Origin: Bryobacterales bacterium
Lineage (GTDB): Bacteria; Acidobacteriota; Terriglobia; Bryobacterales; Bryobacteraceae
DNA: 13,428 nucleotides
Assembly: GCA_016789785.1 (NCBI GenBank)
Contig: JAEUQE010000238.1
Coordinates: 1 to 13,428, forward strand
Direction: 5' to 3'
In this document: piece after piece, positions 1 to 6,103 of the stretch
Layout: each line of letters begins with the position of its first letter
Position numbering within the stretch: the stretch's first letter is position 1
Notes under the pieces: generated by a model
The model's database searches: none
Seen by the model: only the letters and a program-made list of their open reading frames with translations
What the model was told of the DNA's origin: nothing
Position numbers and translations under genes: made by a program

Positions 1-2
1 AT

Positions 3-170
3 CGAACCAGGCTCGATGAACGGCTCGCCGCATACCGAACGGTTTCCCAACGCCTTGACGCAGAGGGAGTCGAAAAGGTAAACCTCTGGCTGACGAAGGA
101 GTTGAAGCGGGACGTGAGTCTTTTGTTAGCGCCCAAGAAGCTGACTCCACCCACTTCTCAGAGCCGATAG
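3..170 (+). CDS. 3' end of an unidentified gene (partial at the left edge)
   Basis: This reading frame is open from the window edge and ends at TAG 168-170, giving 55 residues. The stretch is charged and helix-prone and contains RLAAYRTVSQRLDAEGVEKV followed by NLWLTKELKRDVSLLL. The alternation in KVNLWLTKEL is reminiscent of the beta-strand plus helix start of ribbon-helix-helix DNA-binding proteins, but that is only a resemblance, and I do not recognise the family. The residue composition looks like real coding, more so than the other forward frames here, which stop at bases 16-18 and 79-81. It would lie inside the proposed integrated element. The fragment could also be a chance open frame, so confidence is low. 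Confidence 0.4.
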   Translation, partial: RTRLDERLAAYRTVSQRLDAEGVEKVNLWLTKELKRDVSLLLAPKKLTPPTSQSR

Positions 171-528
171 GCCGGTTTCCGCCGGGACCGTCCTTTTGGG
201 CATCACATCACTGCGGGGATGTGGTTCTTCGGGCAATAACGCCCGCCGCGAATTCCCCTGCTGGCGATCCGATCGGCTCGGCGGGGCGCGGGCGTCAACG
301 CGCGGTCTGGGGCGGCTGAAGAATCGCATCTACCGCCCTGCACCGCGCCTGTCAGACGCCTGCGCCGTTTTGTCGTCGAAGGAGGCCGACTAACTCGCCA
401 CGTCAAGAGCATGGTCTGGCTGCGGTTCCGTGCGGCGAGCATCTGGCGATTATCGCTATCGGTGTGGCAAAATTCCTCGGGGTTCACAAACCTAACAACC
501 CGCCCTCATCCCGCCGATACTTCGGCAA
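171..528. other. No gene recognised (358 bp)
   Basis: The open frames here are short, mutually overlapping and rich in Arg, Ser and Pro, as expected for non-coding GC-rich DNA. I see no ribosome binding site with a convincing frame, no tRNA and no insertion-sequence end. A loose GC-rich inverted repeat lies at about 240-294 but is too imperfect to interpret. The stretch sits between a truncated gene end and an integrase fragment, which fits decayed mobile DNA. Confidence 0.5.
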
Positions 529-684
529 TGACAGAGAACTTCGCTCAAGCGGCCGAGCGCTACCTTGATTGGTATCAGGCCGAACACTCAGACCGTCCGT
601 CCACTTGGCTGCGTGTCCGAACGAGCTTTGCTTCTTTTCAGGAATTCCGCGATCTGCCCGTTTCGGCCTGGCGGGCCGCGGCCT
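529..684 (+). pseudogene. N-terminal fragment of a tyrosine recombinase (core-binding SAM-like domain)
   Basis: The frame from ATG 529 to TGA 682-684 encodes 51 residues. It opens with MTENFAQAAERYLDWYQAEH and continues with TWLRVRTSFASFQEF, then DLPVSA. This is the pattern of the phage-integrase SAM-like core-binding domain: a first helix (F..AAERYLDWY) followed by a second helix ending in a short 'G-D-x-P-V-S' turn. The turn appears to have lost a residue or two (EF then RDLPVS), and the frame stops soon after. No catalytic domain follows in any frame, so this is a remnant. It is not a close copy of the intact integrase at 2717-3640, so it probably came from a second element. The frame can be extended back to 411, but those residues do not look like integrase. 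No good ribosome binding site precedes 529. Confidence 0.5.
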
Positions 685-688
685 GACT

Positions 689-712
689 CGCCACCCTTCT
701 GGGTGCGTGGCG
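689..712. repeat. Small hairpin after the integrase fragment
   Basis: CACCC (692-696), TTCT loop, GGGTG (701-705) form a perfect 5-bp tetraloop hairpin. Flanking bases can extend it with a four-base bulge. No T-run follows, so terminator activity is doubtful. Confidence 0.3.
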
Positions 713-836
713 GGCGGAAAATGATATCTATCTTCCGCACCGCTCTGCGCCGCACGATCACCTCCGTCCGATGCGGCGATTTCGCCAAACTTTCTTTTAT
801 GCAACAAGATTCTCTGGATCTCCCGAATTTTCTTCG

Positions 837-865
837 TTGACACTAGAGAGAATCAGGCGCATAGT
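837..865 (+). promoter_or_regulatory. Candidate sigma70-type promoter for the beta-helix gene
   Basis: A consensus -35 box TTGACA (837-842) is followed after exactly 17 bases by CATAGT (860-865), a 4/6 match to the -10 consensus. It points toward the beta-helix gene and would give a leader of about 145 bases. It overlaps the start of the IS21-like remnant, so it could be an outward-reading insertion-sequence promoter. Confidence 0.45.
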
Positions 866-875
866 GGGGTTGTAG

Positions 876-922
876 TTCCTCCCCGTTCGGTCCTGCTCCC
901 CTTGAAGTGCTCCCCGTTTGAA
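876..922. repeat. Three tandem degenerate 14-17 bp repeats
   Basis: On the + strand the units are 876-892, 893-906 and 907-922. They share CTCCCC (879-884, 896-901, 910-915), in two cases followed by G, then TT. Units two and three also share GCTCCCC and a terminal TTGAA. They are contiguous and lie between the proposed promoter and the beta-helix gene. Read on the minus strand they resemble transposase-binding repeats of an insertion-sequence end. Confidence 0.45.
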
Positions 923-947
923 TCTCAGCGAGGCATCTCGCAACGTG

Positions 948-977
948 CGTAGCTTCGGGCCTACAAACTCAGCTACG
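948..977 (+). repeat. Inverted repeat in the leader of the beta-helix gene
   Basis: CGTAGCT (948-954) is perfectly complementary to AGCTACG (971-977), with a 16-base loop, ending 39 bases before the ATG at 1017. It could form a leader hairpin or be an operator. Nothing else supports a specific role. Confidence 0.35.
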
Positions 978-1016
978 TGCGACAGTTCGGTGATACAAAC
1001 CAGAAAAGGAGTAGCC

Positions 1017-2402
1017 ATGTCTGTTCGCACCGCTATCGTCACGTTCGTGATTGCTGGATTGAGCGGTATGTCGGCTCAGAACTGCAATCAATCCGGAACG
1101 AGCACTTGTACGCCTGCCGACCTGCAGGCCTGCATCAACAATCCTTCGAACACCTTTTGCCGATTGGGTCCTCCCGGAGTCGTCTACAGCGTTGGAGCCG
1201 GCCAAACCTATCAGCCAATCACGGTCTCCCGCGGAAATCTCACCCTGAGTGGCTACGGCGTTTACATGGTTCTCTACCAGACGTCTCCCAGACAGCCCCT
1301 CATCAACGTGAATTTCGCAAGCAATCCTGGCATCACGATTACCGGATTCAACCTCTGGAATACGGGCTACCCCAACACCTTTGGAGACGGCCCGTTGATC
1401 CGAATCGAGCGGGCCGACAACGGTGCATGGCCAGCGAGCCCCTTCTCGAACCAGGGACCCTATAGCGTCGAGATGTACAACAACAGCTTGGCTTGGGGTC
1501 AAGGCGGGAGCTATGTGGAGTCCATGGGCATCTTGGTGGCAAACGCAAGTCCTAACAGGGTGGCGAATCTGTACATTCACAACAACTACTTCGACCACTC
1601 CACGGTCGGCTTCTTCACAAACGGAGATGAGGCATATAGCAGCTATCCGGCCTGCGATACTGCGGGATACCCGGACAGTCAAGCGTCGTATCAGGTTAGA
1701 AATGCCCGGATTGAAGGCAATCACTTCTACAACACTGGGCAGGGGGCGCTCGTCGTCGGAATGGCGAGGTGGATCGGGATACGAGACAACACCATCAATA
1801 ACGATTCTGGGGTACACAATAGCGGTACCGACTTCGGTGGCGCAATGTTTATCGATAGCTGTGCAAACCGGATCGACATCGCCCGCAACATCATGACCGG
1901 CGCTCCCTCTAACTCGCTTACAGATGGTCTGGAGATCTACGGGCGGAACATCACGATTACGGGCAACACTATTTCCGGCTTTGCCCTCGACGGTATTGCC
2001 TTGCACAATGCGGCAGATGTGCAGATACACGACAACACGATCAGGGACAACAATTGGCACCTTCAAGCGGGAGGCCTCCACATCGATAACAACATTCCGG
2101 GAGGGCGCCAAGGAGGGAATATCTCTCTGACACTCAATAGGTTCGGCAACAATTCTGGATACTCACAGAAGTACGGCCTCCGGCTGACCGACACCGCGGG
2201 TGTTCCCATTGCGACAAACATCAGTATCGCTGCCGACAACAACTTCAACTTCGGTTCCGGCAACGCTTGGAGGGCGGCCTGCTATGGCAATGGCTATCTC
2301 CCGCTTCAAGGCTTCCCGCAGAATCCACAAAACGTCAATTGGCCTTACAGCGGGACGTTCCTACCGGGCGGCTCGTCGTTTCCGTGGGAGGCCTGCAGAT
2401 AA
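1017..2402 (+). CDS. Secreted right-handed parallel beta-helix protein
   Basis: This 461-residue protein starts at ATG 1017, with AAAGGAG at 1005-1011. The start gives a signal peptide (basic MSVR, hydrophobic TAIVTFVIAGLSG, cleavage near MSAQ), so an earlier in-frame ATG at 918 is unlikely. After a Cys-rich N-terminal part (about residues 22-60), most of the protein is a run of short beta-strands separated by Asn/Gly turns. Examples are IHNNYF (about 187), ITGNTISGF (about 313) and VQIHDNTIRDN (about 335). This spacing is typical of right-handed beta-helix (PbH1/NosD-type) folds found in pectate-lyase-like and other polysaccharide-active proteins. I cannot identify catalytic residues or a substrate. 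Several paired cysteines suggest an extracytoplasmic protein. It appears to stand alone and to be cargo of the surrounding mobile region. Its codon use looks more AT-rich than that of the genes to the right. Confidence 0.85.
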   Translation: MSVRTAIVTFVIAGLSGMSAQNCNQSGTSTCTPADLQACINNPSNTFCRLGPPGVVYSVGAGQTYQPITVSRGNLTLSGYGVYMVLYQTSPRQPLINVNFASNPGITITGFNLWNTGYPNTFGDGPLIRIERADNGAWPASPFSNQGPYSVEMYNNSLAWGQGGSYVESMGILVANASPNRVANLYIHNNYFDHSTVGFFTNGDEAYSSYPACDTAGYPDSQASYQVRNARIEGNHFYNTGQGALVVGMARWIGIRDNTINNDSGVHNSGTDFGGAMFIDSCANRIDIARNIMTGAPSNSLTDGLEIYGRNITITGNTISGFALDGIALHNAADVQIHDNTIRDNNWHLQAGGLHIDNNIPGGRQGGNISLTLNRFGNNSGYSQKYGLRLTDTAGVPIATNISIAADNNFNFGSGNAWRAACYGNGYLPLQGFPQNPQNVNWPYSGTFLPGGSSFPWEACR

Positions 2403-2716
2403 GAGCTACCGCCGGCAACTCTAGTTCGCTTTCCAGGCGGCCCGAAGCATCCTCCCGGGCCGCCCTAGCATCGCTTTGCGAAGGGCAGGAATCTTGGTCC
2501 AATGTCGGAGGGATCGCGGAGGGCCGTGGGATTCTCTGATCATCCTACCACCAGACGAACACTCAGACTGTCCGTATCCATCCTCACGATCGGCCTCGAC
2601 CGATCCCGGTTCTCTATTCGCCCATCTGAGTGTGGCGATAAGCGCTTGGGGATGCGCCGTGCGACCGACACGTTCAGGTGCATCAAGGCTGCAGCCAAAT
2701 CTGCCGATATCAGGAA
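2403..2716. other. Non-coding gap between the beta-helix gene and the integrase
   Basis: Apart from the hairpin at 2436-2464, I see no supported gene here. A 20-base segment at 2556-2575 matches 581-600 at 19 of 20 positions. The integrase frame is open upstream to TAA 2639-2641 and contains a GTG at 2678, so the end of this gap may once have been integrase coding sequence. Confidence 0.5.
2436..2464 (+). terminator. GC-rich hairpin behind the beta-helix gene
   Basis: GGCGGCCCG (2436-2444) pairs perfectly with CGGGCCGCC (2456-2464) across an 11-base loop, 33 bases after the stop codon. The stem is strong, but no T-run follows, so an intrinsic terminator of the classical type is not certain. 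Confidence 0.5.
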
Positions 2717-3640
2717 ATGCCAACCACGTTCGGCGAGTTCCTGGATGAATACGAACGTGATTTCGTACTCGCTCCAGAGACACTATCCGCCTCAACGCAG
2801 AAAAAGTACCTCTCCCACTTGAAGAACCATATCCGGCCAGCGTTTGGTAGCCTCCCTATGGTGGAGATCACCACAAAGCGTATCGATCTCTGGCTTGCGG
2901 AGAAGACCGCCAAAGGACTCGCGTGGTCGACACGCTGCGACCTGCGGAACCTGATGAGCGGGATCTTCTCCCAAGCGGAACGCTGGGACAGATGGGAAGG
3001 GAAGAACCCGGCGCGCCATGCAAGAGTTGGACGCAAGAAGATGGCTCGTGAACGGCGCAAGCTGACGGTTGAGGAAACAAGACACCTTCTCGATGTGCTC
3101 CCGTCCGATGTTCGGCTCATCGTGATGGTCGCGTTGTTCTGCACGCTGCGGATCTCGGAAGTCATGGGACTGTGTTGGAAGCATGTGGATCTGGATCGAG
3201 GCGTCCTGATGGTCCGCCAGCGCTACTACCGTGGCGACCTCGACGAGACGAAGAGCGAGCATTCCTGCCGAGACCTTCCTCTTGGACACCTGGTCGGTCT
3301 CTTGCGCGATGTGTATCCGGGGCCGCAAGCGTCCGAGGAGTTCGTATTCGGCGTCCGGACTCGGCGCGGCCAGACGCGCCAGGACAGATCGATTAACCGG
3401 TACTTCCTGCGGAAGGCGGCGAAACAACTCGGAATCTACTGGAAGGGATTTGGTTTTCACGTCTTCCGGCGTGAAGCGATCACGGCGATCGCCTCCCAGG
3501 CGGATCCCCTGCAGGCGATGCGTGCCGCCGGCCACACACACATGGACGTTACACTCCTCTACACTCTGAACGACTTCGCGCGCCAGGAGGCCGCAGTGCG
3601 GACGTTTCAGGAGCAGCTTGGGCTCAAGAAGGCGGGCTGA
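2717..3640 (+). CDS. Tyrosine recombinase / phage-type integrase
   Basis: From ATG 2717 the protein has 307 residues; a GTG at 2678 would add 13. The N-terminal SAM-like core-binding domain (about residues 1-100, FGEFLDEYERDF.., SASTQKKYLSHLKNHI) is followed by the catalytic domain. The complete catalytic set is visible: Arg145 (TLRISE), Lys179 (DETKSE), His248 and Arg251 (HVFRR), His273 (AAGHTH) and the nucleophile Tyr282 (LLYTLND). The enzyme should cut and rejoin DNA at short core sites. Many related integrases carry an extra N-terminal arm-binding domain and reach 370-400 residues. That part is missing here and no good ribosome binding site precedes 2717, so the gene may be 5'-truncated. 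It lies 44 bases from a tRNA-Val 3' half, the likely attachment site, and probably mobilised the region to its left. Confidence 0.9.
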   Translation: MPTTFGEFLDEYERDFVLAPETLSASTQKKYLSHLKNHIRPAFGSLPMVEITTKRIDLWLAEKTAKGLAWSTRCDLRNLMSGIFSQAERWDRWEGKNPARHARVGRKKMARERRKLTVEETRHLLDVLPSDVRLIVMVALFCTLRISEVMGLCWKHVDLDRGVLMVRQRYYRGDLDETKSEHSCRDLPLGHLVGLLRDVYPGPQASEEFVFGVRTRRGQTRQDRSINRYFLRKAAKQLGIYWKGFGFHVFRREAITAIASQADPLQAMRAAGHTHMDVTLLYTLNDFARQEAAVRTFQEQLGLKKAG

Positions 3641-3684
3641 TCCTCTCCGGTCTTCCGACGTTACACCTGTGAATTCAGTTTCCG

Positions 3685-3733
3685 TACCTTGACACGGTAG
3701 AGGTCTGCAGTTCGAGTCTGCACAGGCCCACCA
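3685..3733 (+). other. 3' half of tRNA-Val(GAC): putative attR attachment site
   Basis: The sequence follows tRNA numbering exactly from the anticodon arm to the end. TACC (3685-3688) and GGTA (3696-3699) enclose the seven-base loop TTGACAC, whose anticodon is GAC. Position 43 and a five-base variable loop follow (3700-3705). The T-stem TGCAG/CTGCA (3706-3710, 3718-3722) holds the loop TTCGAGT, then come acceptor strand CAGGCCC (3723-3729), discriminator A and encoded CCA (3731-3733). The matching 5' half, which should start GGGCCTG, is absent. The base before TACC (G3684) cannot pair with G3700, suggesting the original tRNA sequence starts at about 3685. A tRNA 3' half directly behind an integrase is the classic product of site-specific integration with a crossover in the anticodon region. 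Confidence 0.85.
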
Positions 3734-4426
3734 ACCCACCCGAAGCCAAACAAGAAACGTAGGTCGGTGATCACTAACGACCGGGCTATCATCGCCAGCA
3801 TTTGCCGTCGGCGAGCCCTTCGTGCGCCGCTCTCGATCCACACGGCAGAGCTAGTCCACTGGGGAAGTGAAGGGACCTGGAGCGCCACGCAACTGCCCCT
3901 CGGTGTGAATGCCGACGGCCCCGAAACTGCGGGTTCCATCCACTGACTTCGGGCCTCGGTTTGGAGTGCGGCTGATCGGGCCGGAGGGCGGCCGGCGGAC
4001 GCACTCCCGGAAGCGTTGACTGCGGAACTCGATCGGGCACGCGGTGAGACAGGTGACGCAATAGAATCCTTGGGTTGGCGAGTAGGCCTTTCCGTGGAAC
4101 TCCAGTGCCGTGAGGACCGCGTCCGGCGCCAGCTTGCCGCAGCCAGCAACGCGTCGATTGGCGCGCTGTGGGCGAAGATCCCGGCAACGGCGCGTAATCC
4201 GGCGAGTAACTCGCAATCAAGTCGACCCGGAGTTTGCCGCCTTTGACCGGGCCGCTGGGTCCCGGGTCCAATCGAAATCCGGCGGGTTGTCGGGTAGCCC
4301 ACGACACCGCTGCAGCGTTTCCATCGTAAATCCGCTGGTGGCCGCCATGTCGACCGGAATCCAAGTGCGCGCCACCTCCATGGACGTGGGGCCAGCGAAT
4401 CTCGTGGTGGTGAGTACCGGCCAATG
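3734..4426 (-). pseudogene. Degenerate coding-like region, no intact gene
   Basis: No frame here is convincing over its whole length, but coding-like stretches appear successively in different minus-strand frames. Around 4250-4190 one frame reads VKGGKLRVDLIASYSPDYAP. Around 4205-4130 a second reads AGIFAHSAPIDALLAAASW. Around 4145-4000 a third reads GKLAPDAVLTALEFHGKAYS and then FYCVTCLTACPIEF. These have the high third-position GC of the neighbouring genes, as expected for a gene broken by frameshifts. I do not recognise the family. The plus strand also carries a 121-residue frame (4110-4475) of doubtful quality. The alternative is non-coding sequence that happens to be GC-rich and open. 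The region lies just outside the proposed attR, directly downstream of the LysM-hydrolase gene. Confidence 0.3.
3762..3782. repeat. Small inverted repeat just outside the tRNA half
   Basis: GGTCG (3762-3766) pairs with CGACC (3778-3782), and the 8-bp palindrome GTGATCAC (3767-3774) lies inside the loop. There is no T-run. It could be a remnant tRNA terminator or a binding site; neither is shown. Confidence 0.25.
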
Positions 4427-5407
4427 CTACCGCCAGCTACGCCCCCGTGCACGGGCATCATTCAACTGCGACTGATTGTAGGCGGCGATGCTCGGGATGG
4501 TTAGTTTCTGGCCGGGGTGGACCTTGTTGGGATCTGGACCGACCACTGACTTATTGGCGTCATACAGGATGGGCCACAGCAGCACGTCCTTCCAGTACTT
4601 ACCCGAGATCAGTGACAGGCTCTCTCCACTTACCACGGTGTGGTTGGCCTTGGACGTTCCGTTGGAACCGCTGCCATTGCCCGCCGATGGCTGGCCGTTG
4701 GACGGCGCCGTGGCGCTTGCGCCTACCAGACCATCGCAGATCTTCGTCAACTTCGGATAGACATAGTTCCATACGTCGGCGCGCGCGATGCGATCCGCAT
4801 CCAGCGTGACGGTCGTGCGCATGGGTTCCGCGAACTCATGGATGTAGCCTTGCGCATTGGCTGTCAGCCACTCCTGTCCTCCCATGGCGCCGTGCGTGCC
4901 CTTAAAGAACTGCCACGCGCAGGACGTCGTGATCGGGTTCCACACGGCGCCGCAGTTCCCCCACGTCGGCCGCGACCATGTGGACGGATGGCGCATCGGT
5001 TTGATCACGTGCCTCACGTTGCTCGGGATGAAGTGCGACTCCAGCGACGGCGTGCAGTTGACCGGGTCGAACAGTACGAGCACGTCGACGCCAATGCCCA
5101 TGAACATCAGCCGGCGCGCCGCGACGATGACACTTGCCGCTCCCCGGCTATGTCCGCACAGGACGATTCCCTTGTAGTCAGGCATGTTCTTACGCATCGT
5201 CAGGACATCGTCGATCACCTGCTTGACGATCAGCGTATTGGTGCCGATTCCTTCCGCGCCCGGTCCGCGGTGATAGCTCTTGCCGGCGCCGTATTGCCAA
5301 TTGATCGCGAGTTTTTTCACGAACGTCTCGGGCCCGTTCTCCTTCAGGTAGTTTCCGTTATCCCAGGGGCCAGTGCCGCCGACTCCCGCGTAGATGATAT
5401 TGCTCAT
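4427..5407 (-). CDS. LysM-tailed alpha/beta hydrolase (DUF2235/Tle-like lipase fold)
   Basis: The 326-residue protein starts at ATG 5405-5407 behind a strong AGGAGG. Residues 1-225 look like an alpha/beta hydrolase. A glycine-rich early loop (YAGVGGTG, 6-13) could form the oxyanion hole. GHSRG (85-89) is the nucleophile elbow with Ser87, Asp114 (VLFDP) is the likely acid, and His172 (GTHGAMGG) is the likely base. The GxH...GG context is reminiscent of DUF2235-type hydrolases, which include type VI secretion phospholipase effectors. A Ser/Gly/Asn-rich linker (about 229-252) leads to one C-terminal LysM domain (about 255-305: HTVVSGESLSLISGKYW, then PGQKLTIP). LysM domains bind peptidoglycan or serve as adaptors in contractile tail-like machines. 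There is no signal peptide, so secretion would need a dedicated machine. The substrate is unknown; lipid or ester hydrolysis is an inference. Confidence 0.8.
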   Translation of the reverse strand: MSNIIYAGVGGTGPWDNGNYLKENGPETFVKKLAINWQYGAGKSYHRGPGAEGIGTNTLIVKQVIDDVLTMRKNMPDYKGIVLCGHSRGAASVIVAARRLMFMGIGVDVLVLFDPVNCTPSLESHFIPSNVRHVIKPMRHPSTWSRPTWGNCGAVWNPITTSCAWQFFKGTHGAMGGQEWLTANAQGYIHEFAEPMRTTVTLDADRIARADVWNYVYPKLTKICDGLVGASATAPSNGQPSAGNGSGSNGTSKANHTVVSGESLSLISGKYWKDVLLWPILYDANKSVVGPDPNKVHPGQKLTIPSIAAYNQSQLNDARARGRSWR

Positions 5408-5551
5408 GGTAAGTGCTCCTCCTTTCCTCTCACAATAGATTTACGGATGAAGCGGGTTTCGGGAAGAAAACGAAGTAAAAAATTTCTAAATCAATCGATG
5501 GAAATAATGCTGGTGGTGAGGAAGAGTACGATCGGACCGGAGAACGAGGAG

Positions 5552-6097
5552 TTATTGCAGGCGGCGGCCGGTGGAGGGGTCAAAGAGGGCGGTGACACCG
5601 GTAACAAGCTTCACCTGGTAACGGTTCTGGGCATCAAAGCCAAGATAGCTGCCCCAGGCCCAATGGGAAACGGTTTTGCGTAACTTCGTGCGATCCGGAA
5701 GTAGGTCGCGAACCGTGACCTTGGAGATCAGTTTGCCTTCCCGGTGGAACGTGAGCAGCACTTCGCCGCCGGTGTAATTCCGCGGAAGCAGGTTGACTCC
5801 ATCGTATCCGGTGACGAGACTTTGGCCATCATCCGAGACTGCCGCGACACGATACCAGCCGGGGATGGACCAAAGGGTCTTTCTCGTCTTTCCGCTCCCC
5901 TCGTAAATCGTGGTGCGCTGGTTCGCGGCATGGACTTCGGCGTGAAACTTGCCGTTGTTGGAGTATGTGGAGTAAGTGGCGGGTGGTTTGAGCGGCCCAT
6001 CGGCGTACAAAGGCAGCGCGGCGGCGAGCAGAATCACGAGGTTCGCCCTCCGTGTCCCGCTGCTTGCGAATGGCCGTTCTGACGTTATCTGCCGCAT
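5552..6097 (-). CDS. Small exported protein of unknown function
   Basis: This 181-residue protein starts at ATG 6095-6097, with AGGA in the preceding bases. It has a long basic N-region, then a hydrophobic segment (NLVILLAAALPL) and a likely signal-peptidase site after LYA (about residue 32). The mature part is rich in beta-strand-like segments (RTTIYEGSGKTRKTLWSIPG, VAAVSDDGQSLVTGYDG, FDAQNRYQVKLVTGVTALFD). Its style resembles small beta-sheet or propeller-blade-like periplasmic proteins; I do not recognise a family. Only six bases separate it from the stop of the protease gene upstream, so the two are very probably co-transcribed. A GTG further in (the Val of NLVILL) has a GGAGG at good spacing but would remove the charged N-region. 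Function is unknown; an inhibitor, chaperone or immunity partner of the protease is conceivable but unsupported. Confidence 0.7.
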   Translation of the reverse strand: MRQITSERPFASSGTRRANLVILLAAALPLYADGPLKPPATYSTYSNNGKFHAEVHAANQRTTIYEGSGKTRKTLWSIPGWYRVAAVSDDGQSLVTGYDGVNLLPRNYTGGEVLLTFHREGKLISKVTVRDLLPDRTKLRKTVSHWAWGSYLGFDAQNRYQVKLVTGVTALFDPSTGRRLQ

Positions 6098-6103
6098 GGC
6101 GTC

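Larger units (their letters stand above)
760..927 (-). mobile_element. Probable remnant of an IS21-type end with the start of an istA-like gene
   Basis: On the minus strand a GTG at 841-843 opens a frame beginning MSTKKIREIQRILLHKRK, then FGEIAAS. This resembles the N-terminal helix-turn-helix of IS21-family IstA transposases (KIREI..L, then IA.S). After about 27 residues the similarity is lost, so any transposase is truncated. Upstream of that start are three contiguous degenerate repeats (876-892, 893-906, 907-922), each read on the minus strand as (TTCAA)(AC)GGGGAG(C/G)A. Multiple short repeats at the ends are a known property of the IS21 family. A terminal TG would fall at 926-927 on the minus strand. 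The assignment rests on motif resemblance only, and both the left break and the family are uncertain. Confidence 0.35.

Noticed and set aside
561..574. TACCTTGATTGGTA, similar to the start of the tRNA-Val anticodon arm, considered as a second attachment core
   Set aside because: Similarity stops after eight bases plus GGTA, and the bases encode the conserved RYLDWY of the integrase fragment, so chance is more likely.
957..985. GGGCCTACAAACTCAG considered as the missing 5' half of the tRNA
   Set aside because: It does not form a D-arm, differs from the expected start GGGCCTG at the seventh base and lies 2.7 kb away.
969..2111. Minus-strand open frame of 380 residues
   Set aside because: It is the shadow of the beta-helix gene, which has a good ribosome binding site, a signal peptide and repeated fold motifs.
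2792..3841. Minus-strand open frame of 349 residues including CADSNCRPLPCQGTETEF
   Set aside because: It is antisense to the intact integrase and again contains antisense tRNA sequence; no ribosome binding site or family resemblance.
3661..4461. Minus-strand open frame of 266 residues ending in ...VQTRTADLYRVKVRKLNS
   Set aside because: Its C-terminal part is the antisense translation of the tRNA-Val 3' half, a common false gene next to tRNAs; the rest has no consistent protein character.
4640..5683. Plus-strand open frame of 347 residues
   Set aside because: It is antisense to the LysM hydrolase, which has clear catalytic and LysM motifs and a strong ribosome binding site.
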